Of a stretch of DNA of 64,000 bases, positions 52,101 through 61,400 are shown piece after piece. The DNA lies in contig CAYQES010000009.1 in assembly GCA_964416595.1 (NCBI GenBank), forward strand, positions 1 through 64,000, written 5' to 3'. The translations under genes and the position numbers were made by a program. The stretch is from JAKFYM01 sp964416595 (GTDB lineage Bacteria; Bdellovibrionota; UBA1018; CAIPTA01). Position 1 is the stretch's first letter; every line of letters starts with the position of its first letter. The notes below the pieces were generated by a model, which saw only the letters and a list, made by a program, of their open reading frames with translations, had not been told where the DNA came from and made no database searches.

Positions 52101-53851
52101 CTGCCCTCCCATAAAAATAACAATGAACCCAAAATGGTAATGAGCACGCCGAAAAATAGATATGCCCTAGTATTGCCGGAATGAAAGTAGCGAGTAAAAA
52201 GCGATAAAGAGAAGCTGTACTCATGAAAGTTTCGATATAATTTATCAGAAAAAAGTAATCGATCAGAATCTTGGAGCAACGATGCACCCCGCGTGAACAA
52301 CACAGCTACCTTCCTTGTTATCCACTCCATGCTGCGCTCGGGAATCCGCAGCACCTGATCGTTCCATTGAATCACGATAGGATCCACGCCTGGAAACAGA
52401 TCCTCCATCTTTACTTCTTTACTGCGAATCCACTGGATGAATTTTGAATTCAGCCCCAACAATAATCCCGCAAATAAGCCTAAAATCACGGCAGATCCAG
52501 CGGTCAATATGTGTAAATTAGACAATAAATACCCAATTCCCATACGGTAAGGGCTTTCCCCATACACATCCACCATGCGAATCACAGCAGCAATCTGTGC
52601 CAACAACACCCCGCCAGCAGGCAAGAGCCACAGAAGAAAAGATTTTCCATCTCCTTGCTTCTCTTGTATTGGCGAAAATGAAGTCACCAAGGATTTTGCT
52701 ACCACCATCGAAAGTAAAAAGGTCAATGCCCCAAGACCAATCAATTTAATGGAGGATTCTGAAGTAACTCGAGCACCAGCAATATCCACTCCAGGAATGG
52801 CCCCACTAATAATACCAAGTAAGAGTCCAGATATTCCAAAAGCTACGACTTCTTTCCATTTAGTATCGATTTGTTTCCCAAATCTGAAAAAACAACTGAT
52901 AGCAAAAATGGCCCCAAACGCTATTGCTTCGTATACGCTCCAGAAATAATCGTCCTGCCGGCCGGAGCTAAAACGCAAAAAAAGCAGATAGCTCATAAAA
53001 GAAAAGGTCAGCCAAAAAGAAGATCCAAGTGACGACAAACAAACCAACGAAAGCCAAGAAAAGATAGCAGTGGAAACCCCAAAGATAGTGGAAAGAGGAG
53101 TCCACAGCTCTGTTGGCATATCCTCACGAATGATTCTGCCTAAAAGAAAAAATACGGCGCCGGCGTGCAATAAAGAAAGCGGCAAGTGGCTCCAGTCGGG
53201 AAAGTTATGCCGAGAAAAAATGAAGGCCATAATATAGAAAACCGCCCCCAACAACATAATCGCAAACACATTAAGCCCACCCAGAATGGCGAGACCAAGA
53301 AGAGCCATCAGACCCAAAAACACAAAGCAGCTACGCTTAAAATACGAAGCCCGCTCCGCTTTTTCGTCGCCCATACCCTCTTGCACACTAAAGGCATGCA
53401 ATAAAAAAATAGTGGCTTCTATAAACAAAAATGAAAGTAGGATATTTTCACTTAAAAAAGCTAACGACGAAAAAAATGATGACCCCAATAAAAATATAAA
53501 TTTTAAACTCTTGCTGTCTTGGCGCTCATTGCCCATTCCATCAAGCGCGGCCAATGCTAGCAGTAGGGAACTAGAAAAAAATATCCAAACGAAGCGAGTC
53601 CAATGCAGTTGGAAAGAAAACCCAAAATATCCCGAAGAATCAGCAGAGAACGGCCAAAGAAATTCCGTTCGCACTGGATTATCAAAACGAATCACACCCC
53701 AAACACAGACTAGCAATATTACAGAAAATACCGCCATCCCTATTTTTGCTTCGGATTCTGGCCGCAGGTTTTTCTTCACCACAAAATATACTCCTGCAGC
53801 CGCAGGGGCCATGAAGATAAACGCAGGTAAGATAAAATTCCAAAAATTCAT
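52097..53851 (-). CDS. diverged NuoL-like subunit
   Basis: This 584-residue membrane protein has the NuoL layout: FSFLFIEATIFLLHAF keeps a TM5-type Glu, and LPLSLLHAGAVFFLLGRI matches the canonical VSALIHAATMVTAGVYMCCRL. A soluble segment with EDLFPGVDPIVIQWNDQVLRI (about 475-500) precedes the final helix, which is unlike normal NuoL. It has no lateral-helix insertion. It is separated by 15 bases from the K-like gene. Confidence 0.75.
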   Translation of the reverse strand: MNFWNFILPAFIFMAPAAAGVYFVVKKNLRPESEAKIGMAVFSVILLVCVWGVIRFDNPVRTEFLWPFSADSSGYFGFSFQLHWTRFVWIFFSSSLLLALAALDGMGNERQDSKSLKFIFLLGSSFFSSLAFLSENILLSFLFIEATIFLLHAFSVQEGMGDEKAERASYFKRSCFVFLGLMALLGLAILGGLNVFAIMLLGAVFYIMAFIFSRHNFPDWSHLPLSLLHAGAVFFLLGRIIREDMPTELWTPLSTIFGVSTAIFSWLSLVCLSSLGSSFWLTFSFMSYLLFLRFSSGRQDDYFWSVYEAIAFGAIFAISCFFRFGKQIDTKWKEVVAFGISGLLLGIISGAIPGVDIAGARVTSESSIKLIGLGALTFLLSMVVAKSLVTSFSPIQEKQGDGKSFLLWLLPAGGVLLAQIAAVIRMVDVYGESPYRMGIGYLLSNLHILTAGSAVILGLFAGLLLGLNSKFIQWIRSKEVKMEDLFPGVDPIVIQWNDQVLRIPERSMEWITRKVAVLFTRGASLLQDSDRLLFSDKLYRNFHEYSFSLSLFTRYFHSGNTRAYLFFGVLITILGSLLFLWEGR

Positions 53852-53866
53852 CGCATTAATCCATGA

Positions 53867-54187
53867 TTAGTTACGCAAACTATTTTCCTCATCGTATTCC
53901 AGAGTGCCTTTGAATCTGCCGCAACGGTGCAATACAAGTATTCCAACAAAACCGACTGCAGGAACAAGGCCGAGAGTCACTAAGGAGATCACCACTAGAT
54001 CTCCCTCCCCTTGAAATGAATACCTCGACAATAAAAACCCAACGGCAGCCACTGATTTTAATGCGATCAATTGGCCAACCAAGCTCCAAACTCCGTGACG
54101 TCTCAAGAAAATGGCGGAAGTGCCTGTCACAAAAATGGCTAATGAAACGAGGATAATTGCCTTATTCAATAAAGATGCGTAGACCAT
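53867..54187 (-). CDS. diverged NuoK-like subunit
   Basis: From the ATG at 54187 (sharing one base with the J-like stop) this is a 106-residue, three-helix protein. Landmarks match NuoK (FLRRHGVW; LSRYSFQGEGDLVVISLVTLG; VGFVGILVLHR). However, the first conserved Glu is Gln (VGQLIALKS against CIELMLTAV) and the second is Val (LGLVPAVGF against AAAEGAVGL). The start at 54280 is excluded by the overlap. Confidence 0.75.
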   Translation of the reverse strand: MVYASLLNKAIILVSLAIFVTGTSAIFLRRHGVWSLVGQLIALKSVAAVGFLLSRYSFQGEGDLVVISLVTLGLVPAVGFVGILVLHRCGRFKGTLEYDEENSLRN

Positions 54188-54684
54188 CACCGCTCTTTCC
54201 TTACCAAGAAAAATCCACCGATTACCATGCCAACCAAGGTCAACACGGGGATAAAAACCAGAAGCCAATCTGCAGCCCAAATTCTTGTATGCAATAACTC
54301 TAGACTATGCCCATTTTCCGAGCGCATAGGCAAACTAGGCTCCGCTTGAAAAAGAAAAATGCCGCCACCCACCACAGCACAAGCTGCAATCCAGAAGAAA
54401 AACACACGGGCCATGCGATCTAAACGAATATTTTTAGGAGAAAGAGATGGTGCAATATTCTGCGTTCGGAAATATAGATATACTACGAAATCTGTAACCA
54501 AAAAGGCGGCTAACATAAGGAGCCCATAGTAACTCCCACCAGAAACTTGCACTGCAAATCCTAAACCTAGAGAACAAAGCATTGCGCCCCAAAGCAATCT
54601 TTCTGCACTCCGAGACGCACAAGCCATGAAGGCCGCAAAAAGTGCCATCACTAAAAATAAAAAAACAAATAGCGAATTAATCAA
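54187..54684 (-). CDS. diverged NuoJ-like subunit
   Basis: This 165-residue, five-helix protein has the NuoJ pattern: VSGGSYYGLLMLAAFLVTDFVVYLYF corresponds to the canonical TM3 stretch ISAVQVLVYAGAIMVLFVFV. The TTG start overlaps the I-like stop (TTGA) with GAGGTG 5 bases upstream. Confidence 0.75.
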   Translation of the reverse strand: MINSLFVFLFLVMALFAAFMACASRSAERLLWGAMLCSLGLGFAVQVSGGSYYGLLMLAAFLVTDFVVYLYFRTQNIAPSLSPKNIRLDRMARVFFFWIAACAVVGGGIFLFQAEPSLPMRSENGHSLELLHTRIWAADWLLVFIPVLTLVGMVIGGFFLVRKER

Positions 54685-55154
54685 CGCCGCACCTCGTATG
54701 TTCGGATTCTGGTGATATCTTTTTCTGTTTTTACCGAATGGCCAAACAGCACCATCACCAGATCTTCTGAGCGTCCGGAAACCAATTCAAAGTCCTTTGA
54801 ATAAGACAAACTAGATTCAGGACAAATCTCAATGCATGCTCCGCAGGAAAAACATTTCCCAAGATCAATCCGATACTCTAGCACATTGATCGACCCATCG
54901 GCCTTATTCTCCGATTTAAAATCCAAAGCCTTCACCGGACACACCGGCAAACAGGCAGAGCAGCCCGTGCACTTTGCGAGATCGTTGCGCAGATATCCCC
55001 TGAAATTAGAAAACATATCCAGCGGCGCTTTCCCAGAAATGGTATCAGGGTATTTTTCTACCACACTCTTATAGCGGTACAGCACGCGACGAAGATACTG
55101 GTAGTTAAGGCCCAAGCTTTTTTTCAACGCCAGCAATACCGACGTAAGTTTCAT
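54681..55154 (-). CDS. NuoI-like ferredoxin subunit with two intact 4Fe-4S motifs
   Basis: This 157-residue protein keeps both cluster motifs complete: CTGCSACLPVCP (about residues 62-73) and CFSCGACIEICP (about 98-109). It is the only member of the diverged set that retains all its redox ligands. The C-terminus (DLVMVLFGHSVKTEKD) is not canonical. ATGA overlap with the H-like gene. Electron entry and exit partners within this set are missing, because E/F/G are absent and NuoB' lacks N2. Confidence 0.9.
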   Translation of the reverse strand: MKLTSVLLALKKSLGLNYQYLRRVLYRYKSVVEKYPDTISGKAPLDMFSNFRGYLRNDLAKCTGCSACLPVCPVKALDFKSENKADGSINVLEYRIDLGKCFSCGACIEICPESSLSYSKDFELVSGRSEDLVMVLFGHSVKTEKDITRIRTYEVRR

Positions 55155-56083
55155 AACCTAACCCCAACCCAAACGGCTTCCACTAAAAAACCCAAGATGC
55201 ATAAACGAAAAAGCCAGCGAAGCGCGAGCTCGCTCGCATCCGAGGATCGTAAACGCGGAAAACTGCCCTGTAAAAAAGTGAACAAGAATAAAACCAAGGC
55301 AGTTTTTATTGGAAAGATAATTTTTGCAATCAGACCAGTAGTTCCGCCCAGGAAAACAAATACCCAAAAACTTAAAAGGCAAAATACCCACATTTTTCTT
55401 ACAAAGAAAATTAAGTAATGTGTTGATCTTCCAAGACTCAATTCGCCTTCATTTTGAATCGGATTTTCATTCACAAACAAGAAAATGGCACCCAAGGCAG
55501 CGATAGCACATAGAAATAGGCCCGGGCTGGCGATGATTGAATGATAAGGGAAGTACCTTTGGGCCTCAGAAATTCCTTGTAAACTTGGGGGGCCCACTTT
55601 CAATGTGGCAGCTAAAAATGCAAATGCCATAAGTGAAGCGCCCAATACGCGAATGGCCATTCGCTTTCTCCACTCCAAGCGCTCCCGGGCATCAGTAGTG
55701 GCGTGAAGAAAGGCCGCTTCAAGGGAAGCGGCCAAAAGCGGTAGAAGCAAAAGAGCGGGTAAGCCTGTATTTTTCATAGAATCTGGCAGCACGCCAGATA
55801 ACAAAATCAGCAAGAATATTGCTGGTAGGCTTTTCCAAGCGCTTAGCGCAATTCTAAATCGCAATGATAGTGGCGGTGTAGTGTCCTGTTTTATTTTAAC
55901 TTTTCGAAAGTCCTTCCATACCTGGCTGTAATCCATGGATCCATGCCGGCCTGGGCCATCCCTGTGTTGAATCCGCGCATCCAAAAATCGCTCAAGAAAT
56001 ATAAAAAAGAACGTGCCGATAAAAAGGAAGGCCAGAATCGCTGCGACAGAAAAAATGAGAGTAGAAATGTAAAATAAATTCAC
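55151..56083 (-). CDS. diverged NuoH-like subunit
   Basis: This 310-residue, multi-helix protein carries ERFLDARIQHRDGPGRHG where canonical NuoH has ERRICSWMQNRTGPNRVG, identifying it as a NuoH relative. The quinone-chamber loop is shortened to NENPIQNEGELSLGRS, with the EGE kept and the preceding RLPFDLP lost. GTG start overlapping the D-like stop (GTGA). Confidence 0.8.
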   Translation of the reverse strand: MNLFYISTLIFSVAAILAFLFIGTFFFIFLERFLDARIQHRDGPGRHGSMDYSQVWKDFRKVKIKQDTTPPLSLRFRIALSAWKSLPAIFLLILLSGVLPDSMKNTGLPALLLLPLLAASLEAAFLHATTDARERLEWRKRMAIRVLGASLMAFAFLAATLKVGPPSLQGISEAQRYFPYHSIIASPGLFLCAIAALGAIFLFVNENPIQNEGELSLGRSTHYLIFFVRKMWVFCLLSFWVFVFLGGTTGLIAKIIFPIKTALVLFLFTFLQGSFPRLRSSDASELALRWLFRLCILGFLVEAVWVGVRL

Positions 56084-57183
56084 TTATCCACCTCAGAAAA
56101 AGAAATATCTAAAGAATGCATCACTAAAAAAATATCGTCCAACTGCACTCCGCGCAAAAGCGCTGGAAGAATTTGCACTGCCATCGCCGAAGGACTAAAA
56201 AAACGAATACTCGCGGGATTTATTTCACCCTTGGATTCTGTCAAAACACCTAATGCCCCCCGTGGACTTTCTACCTCAGCAAAAGCCTTGCCTGATGCTG
56301 GAACCACATCCATTCCCACACGAATTCGATGATTGCCCACAGGAATTTTGCGAAAACAGCCCTCAATCATTTCCGCGGACTGTAAAATATCTTCAATCCT
56401 AACCCAAGAACGGGAGAGTACATCGCCTGCCAAATAGCGCAACTGTGATGAACGAAAGGCTACGGATTTATACGCGCCATAAGGGCGTTTTTCTCTGATA
56501 TCCACGCCGGTCACGCCGCTGGCCCTACCATTTGGTCCCTGCAAATTCCATTTTTTCGCTTGTTCCGCAGAAATTGCCCCCAAACCTCTAGCGCGCTCTT
56601 CAAAGAAGGGGTGGGCAAGTAGGGTAGATCGTAGATCTGGTAAAAAATCCTTGATGGAAGCAATGGCTTTTTCAATCCGAAAAAACCATCCGTCAGTAGC
56701 GTCGTCTACCACGCCGCCAATGCAAATAGCACCGAATCCCAACCTTGAACCACAGTACATTTCCATGATGTCGGAAAATCGTTCGCGCTCCCGCAGGCAA
56801 TGATTCATCAAGGAAAATTGCCCTAGCGTTTTAGCTAGCCTGGCATAGAAAAATAAATGGCTGCTGATGCGATTCAATTCCAAGAGAATCAACCGTATGT
56901 TGGCTGCTCGATCAGGAATTTGCAGGGATAATAATTCTTCAAAACAAGTGGCGAGACCATAGCTATAAGCAGGGGCGGCTAAATAATCGATGCGATCAGC
57001 GTAATTTAGCACTTGGGCCATCGGCAGTTGCAAAGAAATTTCCTCGATATGACGACGGCCATAGCCCACTTCCATATACGCTTCAGAAACCAAGCCACCA
57101 TCTTCCTTAATATTGAGCGCAAAAGCGCCAACACCATGGGCGCTAGCTAACTGAATCGGAGAAAAATTTAGGCTTGTCGCCAT
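56080..57183 (-). CDS. diverged NuoD-like subunit
   Basis: This 367-residue protein has NYADRIDYLAAPAYSYGLA, MEMYCGSRLGFGAICIGGV, SGVTGVDIREKRPYGAY and the C-terminal FSEVDK, all NuoD-like. In the quinone loop the first His of QHPATHG is Leu (IQLASAHG). There are no CxxC pairs, so it is not a NiFe hydrogenase large subunit. GAGGAG lies 5 bases before the ATG, and it overlaps the C-like gene by 16 bases. Confidence 0.85.
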   Translation of the reverse strand: MATSLNFSPIQLASAHGVGAFALNIKEDGGLVSEAYMEVGYGRRHIEEISLQLPMAQVLNYADRIDYLAAPAYSYGLATCFEELLSLQIPDRAANIRLILLELNRISSHLFFYARLAKTLGQFSLMNHCLRERERFSDIMEMYCGSRLGFGAICIGGVVDDATDGWFFRIEKAIASIKDFLPDLRSTLLAHPFFEERARGLGAISAEQAKKWNLQGPNGRASGVTGVDIREKRPYGAYKSVAFRSSQLRYLAGDVLSRSWVRIEDILQSAEMIEGCFRKIPVGNHRIRVGMDVVPASGKAFAEVESPRGALGVLTESKGEINPASIRFFSPSAMAVQILPALLRGVQLDDIFLVMHSLDISFSEVDK

Positions 57184-57566
57184 TTTATCTCCTCTAAATG
57201 TTTATCTCCGGAAAAAGCAGCAGAGGAAAATACACAAAACTCTTCTTGCCACCAAGCAGCGTGGGGCCAAATAACCACCAAATCTGGCAAAGAATCTTTT
57301 GCAGAAAATTCTACCTCCACGCACACAAAAGCACTTTGCCTTTTAGGGCTAAGGAGAATGTTAAAAAAAATCTTGGAACCGGGGCGCTGTTCCACACTAA
57401 CCCCCAATAGGGCGGGGAGCTGCAGCTCATCTAGAGATCGCCAATAGGATAAAACTTTAGAAAACTCCGATCCCCTCACTGGCACACGCAATAAGGAGGC
57501 ATTTCCGGAACTTTCCACCTGTGGAGAGAACCCCAGCATTTCTTGTAAAGAAACCCCGTGTGTCAT
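57168..57566 (-). CDS. diverged, short NuoC-like subunit
   Basis: This 132-residue protein is recognised by position and a weak match of its C-terminus (WPHAAWWQEEFCVFSSAAFSG) to the NuoC signature WLEREVFDMYGIRFEG. It lacks the RRILL...DYP tail. ATGA overlap with the B-like gene. Confidence 0.6.
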   Translation of the reverse strand: MTHGVSLQEMLGFSPQVESSGNASLLRVPVRGSEFSKVLSYWRSLDELQLPALLGVSVEQRPGSKIFFNILLSPKRQSAFVCVEVEFSAKDSLPDLVVIWPHAAWWQEEFCVFSSAAFSGDKHLEEIKWRQA

Positions 57567-57997
57567 GCTTGGGCCCGCCCTAGTTTTTCCTGCAAACGTA
57601 AAACCGCATGAATTAAAGATTCTGGCCGAGGAGGATTTCCTGGGATGAAAAAATCTACGGGAATATAGGCATCTAAACCCAATATCTTATGTGGGCCCTC
57701 TAGCGAATACATGCCCCCAGTACTGGCACAACTCCCCACAGCCACCACAAATTTTGGCGATCGCATTTCTTCATACATGCGTTTCAATTCTGGGGCGATC
57801 GCTGGAGTCACAGGACCAGAAACAAAAATCACATCCGCATTGCGATGATCATCTACAATCTTGCAACCTAAACGTTCCCAATCAAAACGTGGGCCCGAAG
57901 CAGCCTCCACTTCTAATCCGCTAAATGAAAGCCATACATGATAAATCCAGAGCGAATTCACCATAGGATTTAGGTTTTCCTTATGGGCAGCCTTCAT
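57563..57997 (-). CDS. NuoB-like subunit lacking three of four N2 ligands
   Basis: This 144-residue protein is clearly homologous to NuoB (SLWIYHVWLSFSGLEVEAA; KFVVAVGSCASTGGMYS; AYIPVDFFIPGNPPRPESLI). The vicinal Cys pair is Phe25-Ser26 and the fourth ligand is Asn121. Only Cys90 remains, so N2 cannot be built normally. A Cys at 45 has no counterpart. The frame is intact and overlaps both neighbours by ATGA, which speaks for selection rather than decay. Confidence 0.9.
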   Translation of the reverse strand: MKAAHKENLNPMVNSLWIYHVWLSFSGLEVEAASGPRFDWERLGCKIVDDHRNADVIFVSGPVTPAIAPELKRMYEEMRSPKFVVAVGSCASTGGMYSLEGPHKILGLDAYIPVDFFIPGNPPRPESLIHAVLRLQEKLGRAQA

Positions 57998-58371
57998 TTA
58001 TTTTCCTTATCGGGCCATTCTAAATTATCGATCCATTTTAGATAGCCCTGCCGTGCGCCGTATCGTAGCAAAGCTAAAAGAATGAGCGGAAATACCGCTA
58101 TTTTCCCGATAAAAATCCATCGCTCCTGCATAGGTAGTCCTAAAATTTTTTCCCGATAGGAAAACCAAAGAGGCAAAGAAAGAGATAACCAAGACCATAG
58201 TACTAATACCCAAAGCATATGGTAAAAAGAGCGGAAGGCTCCTTCGGATTTTCCGTCTCCGGGCTCTAAGGGTGGTTTAATTTTTTGTATTTTGTCCCAC
58301 ACTAAAACAAGGGCGATAGCCGCTACCAATAGTGCCGCTGGGATCAAGAACAATAGAATTTTCGGATACAT
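57994..58371 (-). CDS. diverged NuoA-like subunit, first gene of the second set
   Basis: This 125-residue, three-helix protein has NuoA size and topology. The loop after helix 1 is charged (KIKPPLEPGDGKSEGAFRSFYHM), but the ECG motif and the acidic FDVE of helix 2 are gone (WSWLSLSLPLWFSY). It starts the 26-gene run towards nuoN. AGGGG lies 11 bases before the ATG. Confidence 0.65.
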   Translation of the reverse strand: MYPKILLFLIPAALLVAAIALVLVWDKIQKIKPPLEPGDGKSEGAFRSFYHMLWVLVLWSWLSLSLPLWFSYREKILGLPMQERWIFIGKIAVFPLILLALLRYGARQGYLKWIDNLEWPDKENK

Positions 58372-58396
58372 GAATTTAGCCGCCCCTTAAGCAAGA

Positions 58397-58426
58397 AGCG
58401 TAAAAAACAATGGCCGGCAATGTCAA
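58397..58426 (-). promoter_or_regulatory. candidate promoter for the 26-gene complex I run
   Basis: On the minus strand TTGACA (58426-58421, 6/6) is followed after 18 bases by TACGCT (58402-58397, 3/6), 26 bases before the first ATG. The weak -10 suggests an activator or another sigma factor. The 83-base divergent gap also holds the mfd promoter region. Confidence 0.35.
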
Positions 58427-58454
58427 GAATTATGCTGTAATATAGGATAGTTAC

Positions 58455-61400
58455 ATGAGCAGAAATCCCCCACATAGCCGCTCTCTTCACTCCTTAAGCG
58501 GGATCGATCCGGCCACGTTCGCTTTTCTGTTTTCCAACCTGTTAAGCGGTTCTGCCCCTAAACGAGTTATTGTGCTGGCCCCTAATGAAGCGGCAGCGGA
58601 AAAACTCCATGGGGATTTGGAATTTCAATCTTCTTTTCAACAAGAAGCGTGGAAAGACTTGGAATTGCTCTATTTGCCTGGTTGGGAACTGAGCCCTTAT
58701 CGCAACCTGCAACCTAATCTCTCCAATCGTTTAGAACGGATCCGTGTATTGCAAAAGCTCGCACAGCCATCCGCCAGACTAAAAAGGGGGTGGCTGGCTG
58801 TAGCTTCTGCCACTTCATTTTTGCAAGCAGTCATTGATCCTCAGTTTCTTTCGGAATCCTTTTCCCTAAAAAAAGGCACAAAAATAGTGCCAGAGTTGCT
58901 CTGCCAAAAACTGGAACGCTTTGGCTATCATAACACCGATGCGGTAGAAGATCCGGGCACTTATTCTCTGAGAGGGGGAATACTCGATATTTTCCCCCCC
59001 ACCATTGATCATCCAGTGCGTCTTGAATTTCTCGACGACGAAATCGAATCTCTTCGGATTTTCAATCCAGAAACACAACGCAGCATTAGAATGCTAACGG
59101 ACACGGATGAAATCGCCATTATTCCTGCCCGGGAATTTGCCACGGATGCAGAAAGCCTGCTTGCGGGGCGCGAACGTTTAAAAGAATGGTGCGACCAACA
59201 CGATATCCCCCGCCCTGCCAGAGAAAGAACAAGTAGCCTGTTAAACCAAGGAATTCTCACACCAGAGATGGATTATTTATTGCCATTTTTTCGAGGCAAG
59301 CCCCACTGGATCACTGATCTGTTGGAAACTGGTGTGCAATTGGTGCTTCTAGAGCCCGATCAATTGCAGAAAAATCTTATTCAATGGCAAGAACAGCAAA
59401 CAAAACTCTTTGAAACGAGTCTTTCTCGGCAAGCCATCATTCCGGAACCAGAGCAATTACATGTTTCTTTTGCACAGGCGATTGAATCTCCTGTTTGGAA
59501 TGAAATTTTTGAAGTGCGGGAATTGTCAATTGGGGATTCCCCCCAAAGAATGGAAAAAATCCGCCTCTCGGCCTCAAAAAAAACCGCAGATATTCATGGT
59601 CTAGAGAAAAAAATCCGTGCTCTGCAAGAAATCGGCTCAAAAACAATCATTGTGGCCAACTCTCAAAGCCAACTAGATCGACTATTATTTCTGTTGTCCC
59701 AACATAAAATCCGCGCCATTTCTGCGCGCACCGAAAAAGATCTTCCTAAAGATCCTTCTATTGTTGGCCTTGTGCTCGGCACTATCTCTGAAAGCTTCCA
59801 TGTGCCCGAAAAACGCATCGCCTTTCTCTCAGAAGATGAAATTTTTGGGGAAAAGCAACACATTCCTAAAAACAAACGGAAAACCACTGCGCCCGCAGCA
59901 GTGATGGAAGATCTTTTGCCCGGCGATTTAGTGGTGCACGTTGAGCATGGAATTGGCAAATACCAAGGCCTATCCCGCATGAAGGCCCTACAATCCGATG
60001 GAGATTTTGCCCTTATCGAATACGCCTCGGGCGATAAACTATACATTCCCATTTACCGCCTAGAATCTATTTCCCGTTATGTGGGCGCTTCCGGCGCAAC
60101 GGGAACGCTCGATAAACTTGGTTCCGGAAATTTTGCGAAAACAAAAGATAGGGTGCGCTCCGCCATAAAAGATATCGCGCAAGATTTACTAAAAGTGCAA
60201 GCCGAGCGCTCTACCAAAGAAGGTTTTGCTTTTAGCGCACCGGATGAAGAATACCGGCAATTTGAAGCGGAATTTCCTTACGATGAAACCGCCGATCAAG
60301 CCAAAGCCATTCAAGACACCCTAAATGATATGCAAATCCCCCAACCCATGGATCGATTGATTTGTGGTGATGTGGGTTTTGGCAAAACGGAAGTGGCAAT
60401 TCGAGCGGCGTTTAAAGCTATACAAGATGGAAAACAAGTAGCTGTACTTGTGCCTACTACCATACTCGCAGAACAACATTATCTTACTTTTTCTCAACGG
60501 ATGGCCAATTATCCCGTGAAACTGGCAAGCCTTTCGCGCTTTAAATCCCGCAAAGAGCAAGCGGCGATTGTGGAAAACGTAAAAGAAGGGAAAATAGATA
60601 TCATCATCGGCACCCACCGTATCCTTTCCAAAGATATACACTTTAAAGATTTGGGCCTCGTAATTATCGACGAAGAACAACGCTTTGGAGTGGAGCACAA
60701 AGAAAAATTGAAGCAAATGCGCGCCGTGGTGGATGTACTCACGCTCACGGCCACACCTATTCCTCGCACCCTACAAATGTCGCTCATGGGATTGAAGGAT
60801 GTGAGTATCATTCGCACCCCACCCGGAGATCGGCTTTCCATCAAAACCCACTTGGCCACCTTCAACGAAGAAACCATCGCATCTGCCATCCGCAACGAAT
60901 TGAGTCGAGGCGGTCAGGTTTTTTTCATCCACAATCGAGTGCAAAATATCCACAGCATCGAAGAAATGGTGTTGAAAAATATTCCCGAAGCCAAGGTGGT
61001 GGTGGCCCATGGGCAAATGCCCGAATCCCAATTAGAACGGGCGATGATCGGATTTTATCAGAAAAAATTTGATGTCTTAATCGCTACCGCCATCATTGAA
61101 AACGGCCTTGATGTGCCTAATGCCAACACTCTGATTGTAAATCGCGCAGATACTTTTGGCCTCTCGCAGCTCTATCAGATCCGCGGGCGCGTGGGCCGCT
61201 CGCAAACCCGCGCTTACGCCTACTTTCTAGTTCCCGAAACCGCTGTGATTACTGACGACGCCCGGGAGCGCTTATCTGTTCTGCAACGATTCGTGGAATT
61301 GGGCAGTGGTTATACCATCGCCACCCACGATTTAGAAATCCGTGGTGGGGGAGATGTGCTTGGCCAAGCCCAATCGGGCCACATCGCTTCCGTGGGTTAT

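Noticed and set aside
47826..54187. Interpretation as an Mrp-type multisubunit Na+/H+ antiporter
   Set aside because: MrpE/F/G-type subunits are absent, while B-, C-, D-, H- and I-like genes are present in nuo order. The channel residues needed for antiport are also missing in several subunits.
47826..58371. Interpretation as a group 4 NiFe hydrogenase (Hyc/Mbh-like)
   Set aside because: The NuoD-like protein has no CxxC pairs at either end and the subunit order includes A, C, J and K-like genes typical of complex I.
47826..58371. Interpretation as a decaying duplicate of the nuo operon
   Set aside because: All twelve frames are intact, tightly overlapping and have good ribosome sites, and both NuoI' cluster motifs are perfect. 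Decay would be expected to break at least one frame.
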